Assembly (NCBI GenBank): GCA_900765115.1
Contig: CAAFQK010000010.1
Coordinates: 1-27,688, forward strand
Direction: 5' to 3'
Length of the DNA: 27,688 nucleotides
DNA from: an uncultured Collinsella sp.
GTDB lineage: Bacteria > Actinomycetota > Coriobacteriia > Coriobacteriales > Coriobacteriaceae
The position numbers and the translations under genes were made by a program. The first letter of the stretch is position 1. Each line of letters begins with the position of its first letter. This document shows, piece by piece, positions 1 to 7,679 of the stretch. The notes beneath the pieces are model-generated. The model searched no databases. It was not told the DNA's origin and was given only the letters and a program-made list of their open reading frames with translations.

Positions 1-1
1 C

Positions 2-85
2 TTCAGGATCCACTCGACGCTGGGCTACATGTCTCCGGTCGAGTTCAGGGAGGCGGGGCTGTCCCTCCCGGAATCGTCCAAATAG
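2..85 (+). CDS. IS3-family transposase OrfB, C-terminal end (partial)
   Basis: The frame is open from the window edge and stops at TAG 83-85. Its 27 residues begin FRIHSTLGYMSPVEFREAG. The motif HSTLGYxSPxEF is the typical C-terminus of the IS3-family OrfB integrase, just after the last DDE-domain helix. Only the tail is present, so subgroup and activity cannot be judged. The stop codon overlaps the probable right inverted repeat of the element, as is common in this family. It is convergent with the IS110 fragment. Confidence 0.7.
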   Translation, partial: FRIHSTLGYMSPVEFREAGLSLPESSK

Positions 86-462
86 GTGTTGCCAATCCAC
101 CTGAGGGCGCGGGGCACGCCGAGCGCGGTGCGCGCGATCACCTCGGCGTCGATGGCGTCGGTCTTCGCGATGCCGGGGAACATCCCGCGGGCCTGCTTCT
201 CGGCATATCCGGGCAGGTAGGCGCAGGGGTTCCCGTGCGCATGGGCGCGCGCGAGGACCAGCGCGCCGATGTTTCGCTTCTGGTCGACGACGACCAGCGC
301 GCCGGAGCCGGCCCGCTCGAGCACCCGGTCGATGTCGTCGGGCCTGTTGGCCAGCTCGGCCCTGAAGGCGACGCCCCCTCCCGCATCGAGCGCGCACGCG
401 CTGTGCGAGCTCTTCCCGACGTCGATCCCCAGGTAGGCCACGGGCGTCTCTGCTGCAGGCAT
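25..462 (-). pseudogene. IS110-family transposase, C-terminally truncated
   Basis: The gene starts at ATG 462 behind a strong GGGAGAGGA ribosome site 6 nt upstream. It opens with YLGIDVGKSSHSACALD, the first acidic strand of the DEDD (RuvC-like) catalytic domain. VVVDQKRNIGALVL and KTDAIDAEVIARTAL follow and carry later catalytic acidic residues. Family members run to about 400 residues and end in a transposase-20 domain with a catalytic serine. Here homology-like sequence stops near residue 123 (RALR), the last 22 residues look unrelated, and they are read through the abutting IS3 end. The serine domain is missing, so the protein should be inactive. Its 5' non-coding end is intact and described separately. 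Confidence 0.75.
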
Positions 463-722
463 GGTGTATCCTCTCCCTTGAGCCGGCCGTAAGCCGCGGA
501 AGCGACACCCACATTACCCGGCCGTGGCCCGGTCCGGGCCCGGCACATCTCTATCAGTCGTTCCCCGCGGCCCCTCCCGCCCCGGCGGCAACACGTCCCG
601 GGCCCTCTACGGGGCAGGGGCTGACGGCCGTCCGGGGCGGTCGGCCAGCGACCACCGGTACGGCTCAATCGTATAACCATGCAACGGAAAAGAGCCGCCC
701 TTTCGGACGACTCAAACTGTAA
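463..722 (-). ncRNA. IS110 left non-coding end, candidate bridge (seek) RNA region
   Basis: About 260 bases between the IS110 transposase start and the palindromic terminator have no convincing coding frame. They are very GC-rich with many self-complementary runs, such as GGGCCCGG and CCCGGGCC blocks near 533-545 and 597-604. In IS110-group elements this left end carries the promoter formed on circularisation and the structured bridge RNA that pairs with donor and target DNA. The assignment rests on position and family knowledge. I did not derive a fold or guide loops, and the outer boundary of the element is not fixed. Confidence 0.35.
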
Positions 723-780
723 TGGGGCTAAAAAGACTGGTATCAAACGTTTCAGACCAGTCTTTTTAGCCCCGTCCCAT
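722..780 (-). terminator. Strong hairpin terminator after the LOG gene
   Basis: A perfect 18-bp inverted repeat (724-741 with 756-773, 14-nt loop) lies 11 nt past the LOG stop codon. The innermost GACTGGT/ACCAGTC core is flanked by A5/T5 runs and then GGGGC/GCCCC, so the core plus T5 forms an intrinsic terminator on either strand. The loop contains the palindrome AAACGTTT. The outer ATGGG/CCCAT bases extend the pairing after a short bulge. It also sits at the outer edge of the IS110 remnant, which makes it a possible target site of that element. Confidence 0.7.
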
Positions 781-790
781 TTTAGCTACT

Positions 791-1549
791 CTACATCAGC
801 CCGCTCAGGGCGATGTCGACGGCTTCGTTGAGGTTATCGGTAATGTGTACCAGATCCGGATCGAGCGGGCTGATCATACCGGCGTCCATCACCGGACCGT
901 TAAGCCAGTCGAATAGGCCCTGCCAGTACTCGCTGCCTACCAGCACAAGCGGCATGCGCTTGACCTTGTGCGTCTGCACCAGCGTGAGTACCTCGAACAT
1001 CTCGTCGAGCGTGCCAAAGCCGCCGGGGAACACGATGGCGCCCGAGCTGTATTTGACGAACATGGTCTTGCGCACAAAAAAGTAACGGAAATCCATGCCG
1101 AGGTTCACGTACTTGTTGAGCCCATGCTCATGCGGAAGCTCGATACCCAGGCCGACCGACTTGCCGTTGGCGCTCGCCGCTCCCCTGTTGGCTGCCTCCA
1201 TGACGCCGGGACCGCCGCCGGTGATAACCGCCACGCCGCGCTGGGCGATTTTGCGCCCGACGGTACGCGCCGCCTTGTAGAGCTGATCGGTCTTGGGCGT
1301 GCGGGCACTGCCGAAGATGGTCACTGCGGGGCCAAGCTCGGCAAGCGCGCCGAAGCCATCGACAAACTCGGCCTGAATGCGCAGCACGCGCCAGGGATCG
1401 GCATGCAGCCAGTCAGTCGAATCTTCGGGCGCCAGCAGGTTGGCGTAGGTGTTGTCCTTGGGAATCATGGGGCCGCGCATGACCACGGGGCCGCGGCGGT
1501 ACGTCTCGTCGTAGGCAGGCTCGCCCTCGACGTTCTCATTCTTAATCAT
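791..1549 (-). CDS. LOG-family protein (nucleotide 5'-monophosphate phosphoribohydrolase-like)
   Basis: This 252-residue protein belongs to the Rossmann-fold LOG/lysine decarboxylase-like family (TIGR00730 type). Many members split the N-glycosidic bond of nucleoside 5'-monophosphates to release the base. The diagnostic motifs are present: GGGPGVMEAANRGA around residue 112 and VFPGGFGTLDEMFE around residue 175, matching the PGGxGTxxE nucleotide-binding and catalytic motif. An RK pair sits about 20 residues earlier, as expected. The start is ATG 1549, five bases after AGGAG; a longer frame to 1594 has no ribosome site. The gene lies directly downstream of a hairpin with a U-tract at the end of tgt. 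The true substrate cannot be told from sequence. Confidence 0.88.
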   Translation of the reverse strand: MIKNENVEGEPAYDETYRRGPVVMRGPMIPKDNTYANLLAPEDSTDWLHADPWRVLRIQAEFVDGFGALAELGPAVTIFGSARTPKTDQLYKAARTVGRKIAQRGVAVITGGGPGVMEAANRGAASANGKSVGLGIELPHEHGLNKYVNLGMDFRYFFVRKTMFVKYSSGAIVFPGGFGTLDEMFEVLTLVQTHKVKRMPLVLVGSEYWQGLFDWLNGPVMDAGMISPLDPDLVHITDNLNEAVDIALSGLM

Positions 1550-1561
1550 GGGTACTCCTAT

Positions 1562-1612
1562 CGAGAAAAAGAAAACGGGCGGGGTCGACGCCATGCGTCA
1601 AACACCCGCCCG
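1562..1612 (-). terminator. Terminator or attenuator between tgt and the LOG gene
   Basis: The 8-bp perfect stem CGGGCGGG/CCCGCCCG (1576-1583 with 1605-1612) is followed on the minus strand by TTTTCTTTTT. It lies 150 nt past the tgt stop and ends only a few bases before the AGGAG of the LOG gene. It is therefore either the tgt terminator, passed by read-through, or an attenuator in the LOG leader. Confidence 0.65.
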
Positions 1613-1761
1613 AGCATCAACTATTCGGTATGGTACCCACGATGCATCAAGCACTTGCAAGCTATCGGTCAGCGGTCGCGCAGCCGGTGTCAGCGAATGC
1701 GACGACCGACTGGCGCTCGACCATTGCCGTTGTCCACGCTCTGCAAGCGTATCTGTCGCCC

Positions 1762-2901
<1,140 letters not shown>

Positions 2902-2938
2902 AAACTGGAACTCCTTGGTTGCGGTTCATACGCAAACC

Positions 2939-2967
2939 ATTATACGGGCAACCCGCAAGAAGCACCG
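2939..2967 (-). promoter_or_regulatory. Promoter of tgt
   Basis: A perfect -10 hexamer TATAAT lies at 2939-2944 on the minus strand. A poor -35 (CGGTGC, 2962-2967) is 17 bases away. The predicted transcript starts about 30 nt before the tgt ATG, leaving a short leader with the AAGGAG site and no room for a riboswitch. Confidence 0.6.
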
Positions 2968-2996
2968 ACTCGACAGAAACTGGTGCAAAGGGGTCA

Positions 2997-3210
2997 TAGT
3001 CGTTTAAGAACGTCCCCAACGACTACTTTTCGCCAGCAACGCAAACGCCGATGTTATGGCACCGACAGCGAAAACCCGCCAAAGCGAGCAAGGTGCCTTG
3101 AAACGAGGCGGCATTGATCTTTTGATCATGCCGCCGAAGTTGAAAGGCAGATTGCCGCTCTGGCGGGTTTGCAGCGTCAACTGGTTACGCGGTTCGTAGA
3201 ACCGCGTAAC
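2997..3210. repeat. Structured intergenic element, copy A (candidate ncRNA or MITE)
   Basis: This fills most of the 311-nt gap between the SDR and tgt. From left to right: a REP-like hairpin TAGTCGTT/AACGACTA (2997-3004 with 3018-3025) whose loop carries GAACGTCCCC; a conserved linker; an outer stem AACCCGCCA/TGGCGGGTT (3073-3081 with 3161-3169) that continues as AGCG/CGCT after a 1x1 mismatch; a GCAA-gg-TGCC/GGCA-ga-TTGC segment; a central hairpin (3107-3135) with a 7-bp stem, bulged T, 5 bp and a TTTT loop; and an 11-bp hairpin GTTACGCGGTT/AACCGCGTAAC (3184-3210). The last ends two bases before the SDR stop codon. The same architecture recurs at 6161-6397 with different paired bases. The functional strand is unknown. 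Confidence 0.75.
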
Positions 3211-3212
3211 TG

Positions 3213-4013
3213 CTAGGGCCGCTGGCCCATGCCGCCCTCGAGGGTGACAGTCTCGCCGTTCATGTACTTAAAGTCGGGACCGCAGAGCTGAACGACCACG
3301 CGGCCGATTTCCTTCTCGACGTCGCCGTAGTGGCCTGCCGGCGGCATGTGGACGTTGGCCTTGAACGCCTCGGGGTAGGCATCCTGGAAGTTCTCGAGCG
3401 CAGCGGTCCAAGCAAGCGGGCACACGATGTTGACGTTGATGCCGTCCTTGCCCCACTCGTTGGCGGCAACGCGGGTCAGACCACGGATGCCCTCCTTGGC
3501 GGCGGCATAACTGCACTGGCCGTAGTTGCCAAACAGGCCGGCGCCCGAGGCAAAGTTGACCACCGAGCCCTTGGTCTCCTTCAGATGCGGATAGGCCTTC
3601 TGCATGTACAGATAGGTGGCATACAGACCGGAATAAATGGCCAGGTTAAACTGATCCATGGTGTGATCGGCGATGGTCACGCCCGAGGCGCTGGCCTGAG
3701 CATTGTTGACGACGGCGTCGATGCGGCCGAACTCCTCAATGGCCTTGTCGATGACGTTCTGGACGACGGCCTCGTTGTCCTGACCAGCCGAGACATCGGC
3801 CTGAACAGGCAGAACCTTGACGCCGTACTCGGCCTCGAGGGACTCCTTGGCAGCCTCGAGCTTAGCAACGTTGCGGCCGGTAATGACGAGGTTTGCGCCC
3901 TCCTTGGCAAATGCGATATCGATGCCGTAACCGATGGAGCCAGCGGAACCGTCCTTAAGCGTGGCCTTGCCGCCGCCGGTGACGATTACGGTCTTACCAG
4001 TGAAAAGTCCCAT
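3213..4013 (-). CDS. Short-chain dehydrogenase/reductase (SDR)
   Basis: This 266-residue NAD(P)-dependent oxidoreductase has a Rossmann fold. It carries the N-terminal VTGGG cofactor loop, the VVNNAQAS strand, a catalytic serine in NFASGAGLFG, and the YAAAK pair exactly twelve residues after that serine. The start ATG 4013 follows AAAGGA at six bases. The glycine-rich loop is odd: about eight extra residues (KATLKDGSAG) separate TGGG from SIGYG, where a classical SDR has TGxxxGIG. The substrate is unknown. Steroid or bile-acid dehydrogenases are common SDRs in gut Coriobacteriia, but nothing here identifies one. The gene is monocistronic, with a structured repeat directly after its stop codon. 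Confidence 0.9.
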   Translation of the reverse strand: MGLFTGKTVIVTGGGKATLKDGSAGSIGYGIDIAFAKEGANLVITGRNVAKLEAAKESLEAEYGVKVLPVQADVSAGQDNEAVVQNVIDKAIEEFGRIDAVVNNAQASASGVTIADHTMDQFNLAIYSGLYATYLYMQKAYPHLKETKGSVVNFASGAGLFGNYGQCSYAAAKEGIRGLTRVAANEWGKDGINVNIVCPLAWTAALENFQDAYPEAFKANVHMPPAGHYGDVEKEIGRVVVQLCGPDFKYMNGETVTLEGGMGQRP

Positions 4014-4307
4014 ATAAAGTCCTTTCAAATCGCGACGGGCGCACCCGCCGACTGCGCGCATCCAAATAAACGCGCCAAAAGCTGAAATGCAACTTTAACG
4101 GGTTCAAGCGAAAAATAAAGCCCATGGCAGGCGAACGGCGCAACGTCTTTCGGCGAAGGGAATGTCAAGTAAAAATTGGATAGAGTGGCCGAGTTTTTGC
4201 TATCGACGCGAGCCATCGAACACGTTTTGAAACTTTGCTGCGGCGCGCGGGAAGTCGGCGCGAGACTTTATCATAGGGTGACAAACAACGATGAGGAGCA
4301 CATACCT
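4014..4307. other. Divergent intergenic region between SDR and coiled-coil gene
   Basis: These 294 bases separate two divergently transcribed genes. The SDR ribosome site AAAGGA is at the left edge. The plus-side gene has GAGGAG nine bases before its ATG and a weak -10-like TATCAT near 4269. I see no operator palindrome, RNA gene or small frame I would defend. Confidence 0.4.
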
Positions 4308-6071
4308 ATGACAGACGAGCTGGACCCCCAGACTCAACAGCATATTGATGATTCCGTAAACGTCACCGCAGATGCTGATGCTGTGACCTGCGATGATATT
4401 GACCTCGACGACCCCATCTTGGACGAAAGCGCTACGGCGGAAACCCCTGGCGCCGAAGATGCAGGCGAGCAAAACGACGATGCGCCCGCTCAGGACGACG
4501 ACCCCGTACAGGATGCCGCTCCGCAAGCTGCGGGCCCTATCGAGGTGTCTTCGGAAGAAGAGCTCGACGCCGTCATGGACTCCATGATGGATGCCGTCAA
4601 AGCGATGAAAGACGCCGTGGCCGACGCTGACGTTGACGCCGAGGAAGAGGAGGCTGCCGAGGCGGCCTCGACCTTTGTACCCGGCGAGACTCCGGTTGCC
4701 GACCAGGGCAGCACCATGCCCTCGTTTCTGCAGCTCGAGCACCCCACGATTGGCGCCGATGCGGTCGACCCGCACGCAGCAGGCTTTTCTGTGGTCGAGG
4801 GCGGCACCGGCAATATCGCCGCGCCGCAGGCTGCCGATGCGGATGCTGCTGACACCGCTCGCCCGACCGCCCCGCACTCCCCCGCCGCGAACCGCGATCT
4901 GGGGACCGCTGTCTCGAACACTGCGAACGCCGTGGGCACCTTTATCGCCCAGGGCGCCTCGGCCATGCGCGAGATGAACGCCGCGAAAAAGGCACTTGCC
5001 GATGCCCGCGCCCACCTGGCCGAACTTGAGCAGCGCATTGCCGATCAGGCCGAGGAGCTCGAGACGCGCCAGGATATCGCTGGCCGCTACGACCAGATCG
5101 TCGCCGACCAGCGTCAGGCGATTGCCACGGCCCAAAAGACTGCAGCGGCCGCCGAGATTGACCGTGATGCCCACGCCGCCAAAGCGACAGAGCTCAAGGG
5201 TCAGCTCGAACAAATGAAGACAGAGGATGACGCGACTGAGCTCCGCCTGAAGGCCGCGCTCGACGCCGTGGAGGCCCGCGAGGCGAGCTCGCGCGAGACC
5301 GGCAACCGCCTCGTTCGACGTCTTGAGGATTCCAAGCGCATCCGCGACAAGGTGAAGGCAGAGCGAGACGCCGGCATTGCCGCCGCACAACAAACCGTCG
5401 ACGCCACGCGCGCCCAGCTCGAGACGCTGCGTCATGAGTACGCCGAGCTGCAACGCAATCCCTCGGCAAATCCCGCCAACTATACGGTGCGCACCAGCGA
5501 ACTCTCGATGCAGATCTCCGACACGGCAGATGCCCTGCGTAAAGCCGAAGAAGATGTCCCGCGCATCACCGCCGATCTTGAGCACTCGCTTGCCGCAGCC
5601 GAGCAGGCCGTCGAACAGGCGCAAGCCCCCATCGCCGACGCTAAGCGAGCCCATCAGGCCGTGACGACCGAAGCCGATGCCGCGCGCGACGAGTTGCAGA
5701 CGGCAAAGACTGCCGCCGCGACGCGCCAGCGCGAACTGCGCGAGAAAATCGCCGCCGAGGACAAGGCACGCCACGACCAAGAGCAGACCATCGCCAACGC
5801 CCAAGCAGATGCCGCACATGCGCAGTCGATCATCGAACAGGCGACCGAGGTGCACGACCACCCAGAGATCACTGAGTCGCTTGCAGGATCCTTGGCCCGA
5901 GACAAAGCCGAACACGCCGAGACCGAGCGAGAAGTCGCCCAGCTCGAGGCCACCGAGGACGCGGTGCGCGAGCGTACCCGCGACTCACGCATCAAATTCA
6001 CCGGCGCCATCGTCTGCATCGTCGCCACAATCCTGGTGATCATCCTAGTCTGGCTGTTCGCAAGCAAGTAA
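4308..6071 (+). CDS. Acidic coiled-coil protein with C-terminal membrane anchor
   Basis: The protein has 587 residues and no recognised enzyme family. Residues 1 to about 190 are acidic and disordered-looking, rich in Asp, Glu and Ala. From about 215 to 545 the sequence is almost pure Ala/Glu/Lys/Arg/Gln heptad-like helix, with runs such as LAELEQRIADQAEELETR, as in long coiled coils. The last 26 residues hold a single hydrophobic segment (AIVCIVATILVIILVWLF) and end FASK, so it should be tail-anchored with the coil in the cytosol. ATG 4308 follows GAGGAG at nine bases; the frame is open further upstream but without a ribosome site. A structural or envelope-spacing role is possible but only a guess. 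Confidence 0.8.
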   Translation: MTDELDPQTQQHIDDSVNVTADADAVTCDDIDLDDPILDESATAETPGAEDAGEQNDDAPAQDDDPVQDAAPQAAGPIEVSSEEELDAVMDSMMDAVKAMKDAVADADVDAEEEEAAEAASTFVPGETPVADQGSTMPSFLQLEHPTIGADAVDPHAAGFSVVEGGTGNIAAPQAADADAADTARPTAPHSPAANRDLGTAVSNTANAVGTFIAQGASAMREMNAAKKALADARAHLAELEQRIADQAEELETRQDIAGRYDQIVADQRQAIATAQKTAAAAEIDRDAHAAKATELKGQLEQMKTEDDATELRLKAALDAVEAREASSRETGNRLVRRLEDSKRIRDKVKAERDAGIAAAQQTVDATRAQLETLRHEYAELQRNPSANPANYTVRTSELSMQISDTADALRKAEEDVPRITADLEHSLAAAEQAVEQAQAPIADAKRAHQAVTTEADAARDELQTAKTAAATRQRELREKIAAEDKARHDQEQTIANAQADAAHAQSIIEQATEVHDHPEITESLAGSLARDKAEHAETEREVAQLEATEDAVRERTRDSRIKFTGAIVCIVATILVIILVWLFASK

Positions 6072-6160
6072 ACCAGCTGCCAAAAAACGCTCACCGCAAC
6101 TTATTAGATTGATGCAAGGCAATCTATCCCTCTTGCACCAATCTCTTGACATAAGGAGTG

Positions 6161-6397
6161 TCCCCAGGTGCCGGCACAAAAGGAACGTCCCCAAGTGCCA
6201 AGTGCCCAATGACTACTCAACAACCACGGCAACACCGATGTAATGGCAGAGTCAGCGAGCGGGTCGCATTTGAGACAAGGTGACGTGAAACGAAAGGGCG
6301 CTGACCTTCTGGTCGCGCCCTTGAAGTTGAACGTCAGATTGTCCAAATGCGGCCCGCGCAGCGTCGGCCGGTTACGGCGTTTGGAAAACGCCGTAAC
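6161..6397. repeat. Structured intergenic element, copy B (candidate ncRNA or MITE)
   Basis: This is the second copy of the element at 2997-3210, between the convergent ends of the coiled-coil gene and queA. Its left part has GTCCCC motifs around the perfect palindrome GTGCCGGCAC (6168-6177), then GAACGTCCCCAAG. The outer stem GCGGGTCGCATTT/AAATGCGGCCCGC (6259-6271 with 6345-6357) pairs along 13 positions with one G-U. The inner ACAA-gg-TGACG/CGTCA-ga-TTGT segment keeps the gg/ga internal loop of copy A. The central hairpin (6295-6321) has a 7-bp stem, bulged T, 4 bp and a TTCT loop. The terminal hairpin GTTACGGCGTT/AACGCCGTAAC (6371-6397) touches the queA stop codon. Linker segments TGAAACGA and GAAGTTGAA are conserved. 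Confidence 0.75.
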
Positions 6398-7615
6398 CTA
6401 CTGAATGAGCATCGCGTCGCCAAAGCTGAAGAAGCGATAACGTTCTTCGATGGCAGCGGCGTAGGCATCCATGATCTGGTCGCGGGTGGCAAGCGCGCTT
6501 ACGAGCATCATGAGCGTGGAGCGCGGCACGTGGAAGTTCGTGATCAGCGCGTCGACCACGTGATAGGTCGAGCCGGGCATGAGGTAAAGCTGCGTCGTGG
6601 CGTTCTCGCGCACCACGATGTCACCGCGGCCAAGCGTATCGGCCCCGTCCTCGCGGCCTTCAAAATAGCGCGCCGTCACGGCCGGATCGGACACCGGCGC
6701 GTCCGTGTCAAACGCGCTCTCGAGCGAGCGCACCGCGGTAGTGCCGACGGCGATCACACGATGACCCTCGGCCTTGGCCTTATGCACGGCGTCGACAACC
6801 TCCTGCGACACGTGGTAGCGCTCGGTGTGCATGACGTGCTGCGTGGGGTCGTCTTCCTCCACCAGACGGAAGGTGTCGATGCCCACCTCGAGCTCGACGG
6901 CGGCAAACTTGGCACCCTTGGCCTCGATGGCAGCCATGAGCTCGGGCGTAAAGTGCAGACCCGCCGTGGGAGCGGCAGCCGAGTGCTCCTCCTTCATGGC
7001 GTAGACGGTCTGGTACTTCTCGGGATCGCCCTCGTAATCGGTAATGTAGGGCGGCAGCGGCACGTGGCCGGCAGCGTGGATGGCCTCGTCGAGCGTGCGC
7101 GGGTCGCCGGCGGCATTGCAACCGGCCGGCTCAAAACGCACCAGACGGCCGCCGCGGCTATCGGTGACAAAGTCGACGACCTCGGCCGTCAGCACCACGG
7201 GAGCCCCTTCGGGCGCATGGGCGCCACCGGCGCGATACTCAATCTGAGCACCGGGCTTCAGACGCTTGCCCGGCTTGACCAGGCACTCCCAAACATGGCC
7301 GAGCGGATCCACGTCCTCGCGGCGCTTGAGCAGCAGCGTCTCGACCACACCGCCCGAGCCGGCCTTGCGGCCGATCAGGCGGGCCGGCATCACGCGCGTC
7401 TGGTTGATAACGAGCACGTCGCCCGGCTCGATATAGTCGATGATGTCACGGAAGATGCGGTGCTCGACGGTGCCGCCATGCTCTAGCGGCGTTCCTGTCT
7501 CGGAGCCTTTGCGATCAACCACCAGCAGGCGGCAGGAGTCGCGCGGCTCGGCAGGCGCCTGGGCGATGAGCTCTTCGGGCAGGTTATAGTCAAAATCATC
7601 GGTACGCATAAACAC
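6398..7615 (-). CDS. queA: tRNA preQ1(34) S-adenosylmethionine ribosyltransferase-isomerase
   Basis: QueA moves the ribosyl part of S-adenosylmethionine onto preQ1 in tRNA to form epoxyqueuosine, the step after Tgt. At 405 residues it is somewhat longer than the usual 340-360. Family motifs appear in order: FDYNLPEELIAQ at the N-terminus, DSCRLLVVDR, NQTRVMPARLIG, the HSAAAPTAGLHFT segment in the middle, IAVGTTAVRSLES, and NFHVPRSTLMMLVSALA near the C-terminus. The best start is GTG 7615, seven bases from AAGGAGA; ATG 7609 is 13 bases away and less likely. It follows queH by 64 nt on the same strand. A structured repeat begins directly at its stop codon. Confidence 0.95.
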   Translation of the reverse strand: MFMRTDDFDYNLPEELIAQAPAEPRDSCRLLVVDRKGSETGTPLEHGGTVEHRIFRDIIDYIEPGDVLVINQTRVMPARLIGRKAGSGGVVETLLLKRREDVDPLGHVWECLVKPGKRLKPGAQIEYRAGGAHAPEGAPVVLTAEVVDFVTDSRGGRLVRFEPAGCNAAGDPRTLDEAIHAAGHVPLPPYITDYEGDPEKYQTVYAMKEEHSAAAPTAGLHFTPELMAAIEAKGAKFAAVELEVGIDTFRLVEEDDPTQHVMHTERYHVSQEVVDAVHKAKAEGHRVIAVGTTAVRSLESAFDTDAPVSDPAVTARYFEGREDGADTLGRGDIVVRENATTQLYLMPGSTYHVVDALITNFHVPRSTLMMLVSALATRDQIMDAYAAAIEERYRFFSFGDAMLIQ

Positions 7616-7679
7616 GTCGGATTCTCCTTATATAGCTAAAGTCCGCTCTACATCCTAGCAGGCTGACGTCCCAAGTGAA

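Larger units (their letters stand above)
1..722. mobile_element. Nested insertion-sequence remnants (IS3 family against IS110 family)
   Basis: The left edge holds the end of an IS3-family element (1 to about 80) directly against the truncated 3' side of an IS110-family transposase gene and its long 5' non-coding end (about 81-722). Read outward, the IS3 side ends in GGAATCGTCCA near position 80, which fits the TG...CA tips of IS3-family inverted repeats. The IS110 frame loses plausible transposase sequence at about the same place. The simplest reading is an IS3-family insertion into the IS110 gene. The exact ends are inferred, because the left half of the IS3 element lies outside the window. 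Confidence 0.6.

Noticed and set aside
463..746. Minus-strand 202-codon frame covering the IS110 5' region
   Set aside because: It reads out of frame through the transposase and is Arg/Pro/Thr-rich without any motif; the IS110 frame is clearly correct.
2902..3000. preQ1 riboswitch upstream of tgt
   Set aside because: The TATAAT box leaves a leader of about 30 nt with no C-rich hairpin and A-rich tail. The structured element lies upstream of that promoter and also occurs after queA.
3184..3210. GTTAC hairpins after the SDR and queA stops as ordinary terminators
   Set aside because: Neither copy is followed by a U-run on the minus strand, and both are part of a much larger conserved structure.
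4200..5915. Minus-strand open frame of 571 codons opposite the coiled-coil gene
   Set aside because: It is Gly/Leu-rich with no family features or ribosome site; the plus strand has an ordered acidic head, coil and membrane tail.
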